Shown piece after piece: positions 1 to 5,710 of a stretch of 5,710 nucleotides of DNA. How positions within the stretch are numbered: the stretch's first letter is position 1; every line of letters begins with the position of its first letter. The notes beneath the pieces are model-generated. The model ran no database searches, was not told the DNA's origin, and was given only the letters and a program-made list of their open reading frames with translations. A program made the position numbers and the translations under genes. This DNA is from Pseudomonas sp. (GTDB lineage Bacteria > Pseudomonadota > Gammaproteobacteria > Pseudomonadales > Pseudomonadaceae), in the NCBI GenBank assembly GCA_003525045.1, contig DQGF01000554.1:1-5710 (forward strand), given 5' to 3'.

Positions 1-1335
1 GTTGGTGCCTTCGTAGATCTGGGCGATGCGCACGTCGCGGACCAATTGTTCCTGGCCCCATTCGCGGATGTAGCCATGACCTCCGAACACTTGCTGGCCG
101 TTGATGCAGCTTTCCAGGCCGGTGTCGGTGAAAAACGCCTTGGCCACGGGCGTCAGCAGCGCCACCAGGGTTTGTGCGTGATCGCGTTCCTGAGCGTCAT
201 CGGAAAATTTCGCCAGGTCCAGTTGTTGCCCGACATAGCTGGCAAACGCGCGACCCCCTTCGGTCATGGCTTTCATGCTCAGCAGCATGCGGCGCACATC
301 GGGGTGGACGATAATCGGGTCGGCCACTTTGTCCGGGGCGATGGCACCGGTCGGTGCGCGGCTCTGCACCCGTTCACGGGCGTAGCCCACGGCGCTCTGG
401 TAGGACGCTTCGGCGCAGCCGATGCCCTGGATGCCGATGGACAGGCGTTCGTAGTTCATCATGGTGAACATCGCCGCCAGGCCTTTGTTGGCTTCGCCGA
501 CCAGCCAGCCGCTGGCGCCGTCGAAGTTCATCACGCAGGTGGCCGAGGCCTTGATGCCCATCTTGTGTTCGATCGAACCGCAACTCACCGCGTTGGGATT
601 GCCGAGGGAGCCGTCGGCATTGACCAGCACTTTGGGCACCACGAACAGCGAGATGCCTTTCGGGCCAGCCGGCGCGTCGGGCAGTTTGGCCAGCACCAGA
701 TGCACGATGTTTTCGGTCAGGTCCTGATCACCACCGGTGATGAAGATCTTGCTGCCGGTAATGGTGTAGCTACCGTCGGCCTGAGGTTCGGCGCGGGTGC
801 GAATGATCCCCAGGTCGGTGCCCGCCTGGGCTTCGGTCAGGCACATGGACCCGGCCCAGCGGCCCTCATACATCGGGGGTAAATACAGGCTTTTCAAGGT
901 CTCGCTGGCATGGGCATCCAGCGCCAGGCAGGCCCCGGAGCTCAAGGCCGAATACAGGGCAAAGCTGGAGTTGGCGCCGTAGAGCATTTCCTCGAACTGC
1001 ACGGCGAGCATTTTCGGCATGCCCATGCCGCCGAAATCGGCGTTGCCGGACAGACCCACCCAGCCGCCTTCGATGTAAGTGGCGTACGCCTGTTTGAAAC
1101 CGATCGGCGTGCTGACCTTCCCCTCTTGCCACTGGGCGCCTTCCTCGTCGCCGCTGCGATTCAAGGGGGCAATCAGGTGCGAGGTGACTTTGGCTGCCTC
1201 CTCGAGAATCGCGTCAGCGGTGGCGGCGTCGACACTGTCGGTCAGGGCCGGCAGGCGCGCCCACAGGGCTGGGGCGTCGAACACTTCATGCAGCACAAAG
1301 CGCATGTCGCGCAGTGGGGCGTTGAATTCGGGCAT
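1..1335 (-). CDS. Acyl-CoA dehydrogenase, ~600-residue class (3' end outside window)
   Basis: FAD-dependent acyl-CoA dehydrogenase, expected to introduce the alpha,beta double bond into an acyl-CoA and pass electrons to electron-transfer flavoprotein in the cytoplasm. The visible 445 residues start MPEFNAPLRDMRFVLHEVFD, the N-terminal style of the long AcdH/DmdC-like subfamily (usually about 590-600 residues). An acyl-CoA dehydrogenase middle-domain motif lies at about 165-176 (CLTEAQAGTDLG), followed by KIFITGG at 196-202. The C-terminal helical domain carries FGGHGYIREWGQEQ at 417-430 and IAQIYEGTN at 437-445. By family knowledge E442 of YEGT is the catalytic base, and it is intact just inside the window edge. 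No stop codon is reached, so the C-terminal extension typical of this class (roughly 150 residues) should lie to the left. The start is set by a GAGG ribosome site 8 bases upstream. The gene lies 68 bases after the symporter stop, in the same direction, with a hairpin between. Enzyme class is very likely; the substrate is unknown. Confidence 0.95.
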   Translation of the reverse strand, partial: MPEFNAPLRDMRFVLHEVFDAPALWARLPALTDSVDAATADAILEEAAKVTSHLIAPLNRSGDEEGAQWQEGKVSTPIGFKQAYATYIEGGWVGLSGNADFGGMGMPKMLAVQFEEMLYGANSSFALYSALSSGACLALDAHASETLKSLYLPPMYEGRWAGSMCLTEAQAGTDLGIIRTRAEPQADGSYTITGSKIFITGGDQDLTENIVHLVLAKLPDAPAGPKGISLFVVPKVLVNADGSLGNPNAVSCGSIEHKMGIKASATCVMNFDGASGWLVGEANKGLAAMFTMMNYERLSIGIQGIGCAEASYQSAVGYARERVQSRAPTGAIAPDKVADPIIVHPDVRRMLLSMKAMTEGGRAFASYVGQQLDLAKFSDDAQERDHAQTLVALLTPVAKAFFTDTGLESCINGQQVFGGHGYIREWGQEQLVRDVRIAQIYEGTN

Positions 1336-1343
1336 AATGTGAA

Positions 1344-1347
1344 CCTC
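1344..1347 (-). promoter_or_regulatory. Ribosome binding site of the acyl-CoA dehydrogenase
   Basis: Read on the minus strand, GAGG stands 8 bases before the ATG at 1335-1333. This supports that start; the protein sequence beginning there also fits the family N-terminus. Confidence 0.7.
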
Positions 1348-1367
1348 AATGGGACGGTTGTACAGTG

Positions 1368-1400
1368 GGCACGGCGCCGCTGTTGCGCGCCGTGCCTTTT
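1368..1400. terminator. Perfect 10-bp inverted repeat between actP and the dehydrogenase gene
   Basis: Arms GGCACGGCGC (1368-1377) and GCGCCGTGCC (1387-1396) are exact reverse complements around a 9-base loop, and TTTT follows at 1397-1400 on the plus strand. The stem is very GC-rich. It sits 7 bases after the actP stop codon, where an intrinsic terminator or an mRNA 3'-end-stabilising hairpin would be expected. However, the T-run is on the plus-strand side; in the direction of actP transcription the stem is preceded by AAAA and followed by CACTG. It may therefore be a leaky terminator, an RNA-stability hairpin, or a terminator for antisense transcription. The structure is certain; the function is inferred. 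Confidence 0.5.
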
Positions 1401-1403
1401 CGA

Positions 1404-3077
1404 TCAGTGACTGGAAGCGCTGGCGGCACCGAGGCCGGTCTGGGCGCGAACGAACTGGTCGGCGTAGGCGTCACGCTCCTTGTCGGCACGCACGCTACGG
1501 TCAAGTCGGGAGACGACCACGATCACCAGGAACGCCAGCGGCATGGAGAACAATGCCGGGTGGTCGTACGGGAAGATCGCGTGGGCATGGCCGAGCACGG
1601 TGACCCAGACGGCTGGCGACAGGATCACCAGGACCAGCGCGCAGATCAGGCCGGCGAAACCGCCGATGATCGCGCCTTTGGTGGTCAGGCCTTTCCAGTA
1701 CATGGCCATGATCAGCACCGGGAAGTTGGTCGATGCAGCGATGCCGAAGGTCAGGCCCACCAGGAACGCGACGTTCATCTTCTCGAACAGAATGCCCAAC
1801 AGAATCGCGATGATGCCCAGCGCCACGGTGGCCATGCGGGTCACGCGCATTTCCTGCTTCTCGCTGGCCTTGCCTTTTTTGAACACGGTGGCGTAGAGGT
1901 CGTGGGAAATCGCCGAAGCACCGGCCAGCGCCAGCCCGGAGACCACTGCCAGGATGGTGGCGAAGGCCACGGCCGCGAGGAATCCGAAGAACAGGTTGCC
2001 GCCTACCGCTTTGGCCAGGTGCATGGCGACCATGTTGCCGCCGCCCACCAGGGCGCCGCCGACTTCACCGTTGACGTAATACTGCGGATCGGTGCCGATG
2101 ATCACCATCGCGGCAAAGCCGAGGGTGCAGACCACGAGGAAGAAGAAGCCGATGAAGCCGGTGGCGTAGAACACCGATTTGCGCGCTTCCTTGGCGTTAG
2201 GCACGGTGAAGAAACGCATCAGGATGTGCGGCAGGCCAGCGATGCCGAACACCAGGCCCAGGGACATCGATGCGGTGTTGATCGGATCGGCGAGCATTGA
2301 GCCGGGGCCCATGATATTCCAGCCACTGGCGTGGGCCTGGACGGCTTTGTCGGCCAGGGTTTCGTAGCTGAAACCGAACTGCGACATGGCCATGACCGCC
2401 AGGGTCGTGCCGCCGGCGAGCAGCAGCACGGCCTTGATGATCTGGACCCAGGTGGTGGCGATCATGCCGCCGAAGATCACATACACCAGCATCAGTGCGC
2501 CGACGATCACCACCGCGACCGGGTAGTCGAGGCCGAACAGCAGCTTGATCAACTGACCGGCACCGACCATCTGCACGATCAGGTAGCAGCACACCACCGT
2601 CAGCGAGCCGAAAGCGGCAAAGATCCGTACCTTGTTCTGGTCCAATCGATAAGAAACGATGTCGGCGAAGGTGTAGCGCCCCAGATTGCGCAGACGCTCG
2701 GCCATCAGGAACGTAATGATCGGCCAGCCGACGAAAAAGCCGATGGTATAGATGAAGCCATCGTAGCCCTTGGCGAACACCAGGCTGGAAAGCCCCAGCA
2801 GCGTGGCCGCGGACATGTAGTCCCCGGCGATCGCCAAGCCATTCTGAAACCCGGTGATACCGCCGCCAGCGGTGTAGAAGTCGGACGTGGATTTAGTCTG
2901 GCGCGCCGCCCACCAGGTAATGGCCAGCGTGCCGAGGACGAACACGAAGAACATGCCGATTGCATGCAGGTTGAGTGGTTGTTTTTCCACCGCGCCCAGT
3001 GCTGGCGCAGCGAGTACCACCGAGGTCGGCAACAGGCCGGCAGCGGCGAGGACGAGTTTACGCAACAGGGTCGTCAT
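1404..3077 (-). CDS. actP: ActP-type sodium:solute (acetate/monocarboxylate) symporter
   Basis: Inner-membrane symporter of the SSF (sodium:solute symporter) family, 557 residues, close to the length of E. coli ActP and recognisably similar along its whole length. A hydrophobic N-terminus (1-29, ending AAPALGA) looks like the cleavable signal peptide known in ActP. About 13 membrane segments follow, near 37-57, 77-101, 107-125, 152-176, 185-204, 210-232, 271-290, 303-327, 360-385, 413-430, 435-458, 466-486 and 508-524. Hallmark ActP stretches are [20 protein letters not shown] (68-87), [12 protein letters not shown] (281-292), [19 protein letters not shown] (371-389) and [10 protein letters not shown] near the C-terminus. 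The ATG at 3077 is chosen over an upstream in-frame start at 3239 because it has AGGAG 8 bases before it and restores the signal peptide; the longer form would lie inside the DUF485 gene. Its A is shared with the upstream TGA (TGATG), implying translational coupling. The family takes acetate, propionate and similar short acids; here the neighbours suggest the acid that the synthetase activates. Confidence 0.95.
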   Translation of the reverse strand: MTTLLRKLVLAAAGLLPTSVVLAAPALGAVEKQPLNLHAIGMFFVFVLGTLAITWWAARQTKSTSDFYTAGGGITGFQNGLAIAGDYMSAATLLGLSSLVFAKGYDGFIYTIGFFVGWPIITFLMAERLRNLGRYTFADIVSYRLDQNKVRIFAAFGSLTVVCCYLIVQMVGAGQLIKLLFGLDYPVAVVIVGALMLVYVIFGGMIATTWVQIIKAVLLLAGGTTLAVMAMSQFGFSYETLADKAVQAHASGWNIMGPGSMLADPINTASMSLGLVFGIAGLPHILMRFFTVPNAKEARKSVFYATGFIGFFFLVVCTLGFAAMVIIGTDPQYYVNGEVGGALVGGGNMVAMHLAKAVGGNLFFGFLAAVAFATILAVVSGLALAGASAISHDLYATVFKKGKASEKQEMRVTRMATVALGIIAILLGILFEKMNVAFLVGLTFGIAASTNFPVLIMAMYWKGLTTKGAIIGGFAGLICALVLVILSPAVWVTVLGHAHAIFPYDHPALFSMPLAFLVIVVVSRLDRSVRADKERDAYADQFVRAQTGLGAASASSH

Positions 3078-3403
3078 CACTTGCTCTCCTCGAGAATGGC
3101 GGCACCGAGGACATCGAAACGGGTGTTGGCGCTGTAGACGTACCAGCCCGTCAGCAGCCAGGAAAAAATGATGATCGCCGCGCCGACCGGCATGCCCAGG
3201 GTCAACATCCGATGCTCGGCGAGTGGTGCATGCAGCCATTGCGGAGCAAACGCAACCACCAGCATGAAGGCGTAGTAAGTGCCGAGCACCGCGGCACTCA
3301 GCGACCAGGCCAGGCGCGAACGGCTGCTCACCAATTGAAGGAATTTCGGGTTGGCCCGAATACGTTCACAGCGTTGGGTATCGGTTGAATGGATGTCGAT
3401 CAT
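3077..3403 (-). CDS. yjcH: DUF485 / YjcH-type small inner-membrane protein
   Basis: Protein of 108 residues resembling E. coli YjcH (about 104 residues), the DUF485 protein encoded immediately before ActP. Visible features are a polar N-terminus containing [19 protein letters not shown] (18-36), a first membrane segment at about 33-53 running into [13 protein letters not shown], a conserved G-P/V-rich lead ([20 protein letters not shown], 69-88) forming the second segment, and a short charged tail [13 protein letters not shown]. The function is not established; the tight linkage to ActP-type symporters suggests a partner or assembly subunit of the transporter. The ATG at 3403 is preferred to an in-frame ATG at 3505 because GGAG lies 6 bases upstream and the 34-residue extension (polar, proline-rich) does not look like the family. 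Its stop overlaps the actP start by one base. Confidence 0.92.
   Translation of the reverse strand: MIDIHSTDTQRCERIRANPKFLQLVSSRSRLAWSLSAAVLGTYYAFMLVVAFAPQWLHAPLAEHRMLTLGMPVGAAIIIFSWLLTGWYVYSANTRFDVLGAAILEESK
3086..3090 (-). promoter_or_regulatory. Ribosome binding site deciding the actP start
   Basis: AGGAG on the minus strand, inside the last codons of the DUF485 gene and 8 bases before the ATG at 3077. It fixes the short, signal-peptide form of the symporter rather than a form 54 residues longer. Confidence 0.8.
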
Positions 3404-3409
3404 GGGTGG

Positions 3410-3413
3410 CTCC
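3410..3413 (-). promoter_or_regulatory. Ribosome binding site deciding the yjcH start
   Basis: GGAG on the minus strand (part of AAGGTGGAG), 6 bases before the ATG at 3403. It lies in a short dyad, GGTGG-AG-CCACC (3405-3416), whose four-base stem could only weakly mask the site. I do not claim regulation from that. Confidence 0.7.
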
Positions 3414-3456
3414 ACCTTGTTTTTGTTATCGATGCTTTTGGTGTTCAAGGGCGGGG

Positions 3457-3477
3457 GCAGGGCCGAATTCGGCCTGC
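3457..3477. repeat. 14-bp perfect palindrome GGCCGAATTCGGCC in the yjcH leader region
   Basis: The palindrome occupies 3461-3474 and is extended by GCAG on the left and TGC on the right, giving a ten-pair dyad with one bulged G. It lies 54-74 bases upstream of the yjcH start, between that gene and the hairpin after the synthetase. It could be a protein-binding site or a second hairpin of a composite terminator. I see no convincing -35/-10 or -24/-12 promoter next to it. Confidence 0.45.
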
Positions 3478-3488
3478 ACGAGCCCGAA

Positions 3489-3512
3489 GCGGCAGGTAAA
3501 GGCACCTGCCGC
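3489..3512 (-). terminator. Hairpin after the acyl-CoA synthetase, possible (leaky) terminator
   Basis: Arms GCGGCAGGT (3489-3497) and ACCTGCCGC (3504-3512) are exact reverse complements with a six-base loop, 25 bases downstream of the synthetase stop. In the minus direction the stem is followed by TTCGGG, so the U-tract is very short. This favours a weak terminator, an attenuator or a transcript-stabilising hairpin over an efficient intrinsic terminator, and leaves read-through into yjcH-actP possible. Confidence 0.5.
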
Positions 3513-3537
3513 CTGGCGGGTACAACGTTGATTCGGG

Positions 3538-5160
3538 TTAGAGCGCTTTAGCCCTGTCGCGCAGCACGTACTTCTGGATCTTGCCGGTGGACGTCTTCGG
3601 CAACAGGGTGAAGATCACCGTGCGCGGGACTTTGAAGCCGGCCAGGTGTTCGCGGCAGAAACTGATGATGTCGGCCTCGCGCACGTCCTGGTGATCGGCC
3701 TTCAAGGTGATGAAGGCGCAGGGGGTTTCGCCCCATTTCTCATCGGGACGGGCAACGACTGCCGCTTCCATCACACCCGGGTGGCGATAGAGCACGCCTT
3801 CCAGTTCGATGGTGGAAATGTTCTCGCCGCCGGAAATGATGATGTCCTTGAGCCGGTCCTTGATCTCGACATAACCGTCGGGGTGACAGACCGCCAGGTC
3901 GCCGGTGTGGAACCAGCCGCCTTCGAACGCTTCGGCCGTGGCCGTCGGGTTCTTCAGGTAGCCCTTCATCACGGTGTTACCGCGCATGAAGATCTCACCG
4001 ATGGTCTGACCGTCCCGCGGGGTCGGCTCCAGTGTCTTCGAGTCCGCGACCATCACGCCCTCGAGGGTCGGGTAGCGCACACCCTGGCGGGATTTGACTT
4101 GTGCCCGCTGTTCCAGCGGCAGCTCGTCCCATTCGGCGTGCCAGGCGCACAGGGTCACCGGGCCATAGGTTTCGGTCAGGCCATAGACGTGGGTGACCTT
4201 GATGCCCATTTCCTCCACGGCGCCGATCACCTTGGCCGGCGGCGCGGCGCCGGCGACCATGGCGTTGACCGGGTGATCGATGGCCGCCTTCGCCGACTCC
4301 GGCATGTTGACCAGGGCATTGAGCACGATCGGCGCAGCGCACAGGTGAGTCACCTGATGCTCGCGGATCAGCGTGAGGATTTTCTGTGGATCGACCCGAC
4401 GCAGGAACACATGGACACCGGCCAGCGCGGTGATGGTCCACGGGTAGCACCAGCCATTGCAATGGAACATCGGCAGGGTCCAGAGGTACACCGGATGGTT
4501 GCCCATGGCCCAGGTCATCTGGTTGCCCAACGCGTTCAGGTAAGCACCGCGGTGGTGATAGACCACGCCTTTGGGGTTACCGGTGGTGCCTGAGGTGTAG
4601 TTCAACGAGATGGCTTGCCATTCATTCAATGGCCACTGCCAGTCGAATGCCGGATCGCCTTCGGCCAGCAGCGCTTCATAGTCCAGCTCGCTGACGGCCT
4701 CGCCCTCGCCATATTCAGGATCATTGACGTCGATGACCAGCGGCGGGTGGTCGAGCATGCCGATCGCCGCGTGAATCACGCTATGGAACTCGCGGTCGGT
4801 AATCAGCACCTTGGCCTCGCCATGCTGCAGCATGAACGCAATGGCTTCGGCGTCCAGGCGCACATTGAGCGGGTTGAGCACGGCGCCGATCATCGGCACG
4901 CCGAAGTGCACTTCAAGCATTTCGGGAATGTTCGGCAGCATCACGGCCACGGTGTCGTTCTTGCCGATGCCACGACCGGCCAGCGCCGAGGCCAGGCGTC
5001 GGCAGCGGGTGTAGGTCTGCGCCCAGGTGCGACGAATCGAACCGTGAATGACGGCGGGGTAATTCGGGTAGACGCTGGCGGTGCGCTCGATGAAGCTGAG
5101 CGGAGATAAGGCGATGTGATTGACAGCCGCAGGGCCTAGCCCTTGTTCATAGATCGACAT
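3538..5160 (-). CDS. AMP-forming acyl-CoA synthetase (fatty/organic acid:CoA ligase)
   Basis: Adenylate-forming enzyme (ANL superfamily) of 540 residues that activates a carboxylic acid to acyl-AMP and then acyl-CoA in the cytoplasm. All core motifs are intact: P-loop-like YTSGTTGNPKG at 188-198, PMFHCNGW at 230-237, HVYGLTETYGP at 324-334, WFHTGDL at 416-422 with the ribose-binding D421, hinge KDRLKDIIISGGENIS at 434-449, and C-terminal PKTSTGKIQ at 521-529 with the catalytic lysine K527. The length and the MFHCNGWCYPW signature fit the short/medium-chain group that includes plant acyl-activating enzymes and DmdB (3-methylthiopropionate:CoA ligase), rather than acetyl-CoA synthetase (about 650 residues) or FadD. 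The start MSIYEQGLGPAAVNH matches the usual family N-terminus, although the ribosome site is poor (only GAGT about 10 bases upstream). It is the first gene of the minus-strand set and is divergent from the gene at 5390. Substrate unresolved. Confidence 0.95.
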   Translation of the reverse strand: MSIYEQGLGPAAVNHIALSPLSFIERTASVYPNYPAVIHGSIRRTWAQTYTRCRRLASALAGRGIGKNDTVAVMLPNIPEMLEVHFGVPMIGAVLNPLNVRLDAEAIAFMLQHGEAKVLITDREFHSVIHAAIGMLDHPPLVIDVNDPEYGEGEAVSELDYEALLAEGDPAFDWQWPLNEWQAISLNYTSGTTGNPKGVVYHHRGAYLNALGNQMTWAMGNHPVYLWTLPMFHCNGWCYPWTITALAGVHVFLRRVDPQKILTLIREHQVTHLCAAPIVLNALVNMPESAKAAIDHPVNAMVAGAAPPAKVIGAVEEMGIKVTHVYGLTETYGPVTLCAWHAEWDELPLEQRAQVKSRQGVRYPTLEGVMVADSKTLEPTPRDGQTIGEIFMRGNTVMKGYLKNPTATAEAFEGGWFHTGDLAVCHPDGYVEIKDRLKDIIISGGENISTIELEGVLYRHPGVMEAAVVARPDEKWGETPCAFITLKADHQDVREADIISFCREHLAGFKVPRTVIFTLLPKTSTGKIQKYVLRDRAKAL

Positions 5161-5194
5161 GTGCGGGTACTCGGTGGCTGATTGTTAGCTCTAT

Positions 5195-5230
5195 GGTGAC
5201 CTTGCAGCGTACGCGCTGAGGCCACCTTTT
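5195..5230. repeat. Imperfect hairpin in the synthetase 5' leader, with TTTT on the plus-strand side
   Basis: The left arm at 5195-5209 (GGTGACCTTGCAGCG) pairs with the right arm at 5214-5226 (CGCTGAGGCCACC) around loop TACG, with one mismatch and a two-base bulge. TTTT follows at 5227-5230 on the plus strand. If the synthetase mRNA starts upstream of it, the hairpin sits 35-66 bases before its start codon. Read on the plus strand it has the shape of an intrinsic terminator that would stop antisense transcripts before the divergent gene. The structure is clear; the role is uncertain. Confidence 0.45.
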
Positions 5231-5280
5231 ATGTCCGGTGTGCTTTATATAACATTCAGCCATCAATATGGAAGTACAAC

Positions 5281-5306
5281 CTATAGCGTATAGAACATAT
5301 ACTATA
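5281..5306. promoter_or_regulatory. Overlapping TATA-rich dyads in the divergent intergenic region (candidate operator/promoter)
   Basis: Two dyads share a half-site: CTATA-GCG-TATAG (5281-5293) and GTATA-GAACA-TATAC (5288-5302), the latter framed by outer TATAG (5282-5286) and CTATA (5302-5306). The tract stands out as AT-rich against the genes and lies about midway between the divergent starts at 5160 and 5390, where a shared operator would be expected. TATACT (5298-5303) could serve as a plus-strand -10, and TATAAA (minus strand, 5249-5244) as a minus-strand -10, but neither has a good -35 at the right spacing. Low-complexity TA sequence produces dyads by chance, so the confidence is modest. 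Confidence 0.35.
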
Positions 5307-5389
5307 TATGATTCTTTGGGCTCTAAATGAGTGCGGCCTTACTCCCACGGCCGGTATATCCTTGGTTTCCCCAAAGAAGTGGACCCGTG

Positions 5390-5710
5390 ATGACCCTGAC
5401 CCCCGTTCGATTGCACAGCTGGTTGCGCCTGCAGCGCGAGGGGGTGTCCCTGGCCTCCCGGGCCGATGCCTTGTGCCGGGCGTTGCAGGATTGCCCTGAG
5501 GTGCGTCGGGCGGTTTACCTGAGCTGGCAAGGCAAATCCCGGATCTACAGTCACGAAGGCGCCGCCCAGCACTTTCCACCGGGCCTGGGTGACCCCTCGC
5601 AGGCCAGCGATCAGGTGCTGTTCGAGGGCCTGGCCGAGGCGGGGCGGCTGGATCTGGCGCAAGTGCGGCAACTCGATTGCTGGCTGGCCGGCCGATTGCG
5701 CCGGGCCGCC
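5390..5710 (+). CDS. N-terminal fragment of an unidentified protein, divergent from the synthetase (3' end outside window)
   Basis: The frame is open from here to the window edge (107 codons), with strong G/C at third positions, so it is very likely coding; the opposite-strand frames here look like shadows. The protein begins MTLTPVRLHSWLRLQREGVS and continues with an alpha-helical, Leu/Arg/Ala-rich sequence including ADALCRALQDCPEVRRAVYL, SWQGKSRIYS (about 45-54) and a second Leu/Ala-rich helix region. I see no signal peptide or membrane segment. I do not recognise a catalytic motif in the visible part. The pattern of an amphipathic helix followed by short beta-like strands could be a GAF-like sensory domain, and the divergent position would suit a regulator of the uptake/activation genes (for example a sigma-54 activator), but this is inference from context. 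The start is uncertain: GTG at 5387 and an in-frame ATG at 5327 are alternatives, and the ribosome site before 5390 (GGA, 6 bases) is weak. Confidence 0.7.
   Translation, partial: MTLTPVRLHSWLRLQREGVSLASRADALCRALQDCPEVRRAVYLSWQGKSRIYSHEGAAQHFPPGLGDPSQASDQVLFEGLAEAGRLDLAQVRQLDCWLAGRLRRAA

Noticed and set aside
46..882. Plus-strand open frame of 278 codons opposite the acyl-CoA dehydrogenase
   Set aside because: The minus strand reads continuously as an acyl-CoA dehydrogenase through this region, including the YEGT active-site motif at the window edge.
1365..2300. Long plus-strand open frame (311 codons) opposite actP
   Set aside because: The translation is rich in H, G, Q, D, E and R with no domain, typical of the antisense of a GC-rich membrane-protein gene. 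The opposite frame is an unmistakable ActP.
3078..3239. 54-residue N-terminal extension of actP from an upstream ATG
   Set aside because: The extension lies inside the DUF485 gene, is Arg/His/Cys-rich unlike any ActP, and would bury the signal peptide. The start at 3077 has a good ribosome site.
3646..4593. Plus-strand open frame of 315 codons opposite the acyl-CoA synthetase
   Set aside because: It mirrors an ANL enzyme whose motifs are all intact on the minus strand. Low-complexity H/G/D/V composition and no ribosome site mark it as a shadow.
5161..5221. Sigma-54 (-24/-12) promoter before the synthetase
   Set aside because: GG-N10-GC spacings occur twice on the minus strand (within AAGGTGGCCTCAGCGCG and AAGGTCACCATAGAGCT), but neither has the flanking TGGCAC or TTGC bases, so they are not better than chance.
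5339..5671. Minus-strand open frame of 110 codons opposite the divergent gene
   Set aside because: Third-position G/C preference is strong in the plus frame and the divergent arrangement is natural. The minus product has no recognisable feature and would run into the intergenic region.

Overview
The window is GC-rich, with a strong G/C bias at third codon positions, and looks like the chromosome of a fluorescent-group Pseudomonas or a close gammaproteobacterial relative. That placement rests on codon use, the gene order and protein sequences that read as typical Pseudomonas. It is judged by eye and no database search was run.

Layout: four genes lie on the minus strand and are transcribed right to left. 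They are an AMP-forming acyl-CoA synthetase (3538-5160), a small DUF485/YjcH-type inner-membrane protein (3077-3403), an ActP-type sodium:solute (acetate family) symporter (1404-3077), and an acyl-CoA dehydrogenase of the roughly 600-residue class (1-1335, C-terminal end cut off by the window edge). One gene diverges on the plus strand (5390 to the right edge); only its first ~107 codons are present and I cannot name it. The 229-base divergent intergenic region (5161-5389) is AT-rich compared with the genes. It holds overlapping TATA-rich dyads that could be an operator, and a hairpin in the leader of the synthetase mRNA.

How the genes may work together: the symporter with its DUF485 partner would import a monocarboxylate. 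The synthetase would activate it to a CoA thioester at the cost of ATP to AMP, and the dehydrogenase would perform the first oxidation, the alpha,beta-dehydrogenation. This is a compact uptake-activate-oxidise module for a short- or medium-chain organic acid. Both enzymes resemble the families that contain DmdB and DmdC (methylthiopropionate catabolism), so methylthiopropionate or another short substituted acid is a candidate substrate, but the sequence does not settle this.

The DUF485 and symporter genes overlap by one base (TGATG) and are almost certainly translationally coupled. The other minus-strand junctions carry perfect inverted repeats (1368-1396 and 3489-3512) that could tune or separate expression. 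I see no tRNA, rRNA, CRISPR array, insertion sequence or sign of recent transfer. The window is mostly conventional metabolism. The points worth a second look are the orientation of the hairpins, the divergent control region and the true substrate.
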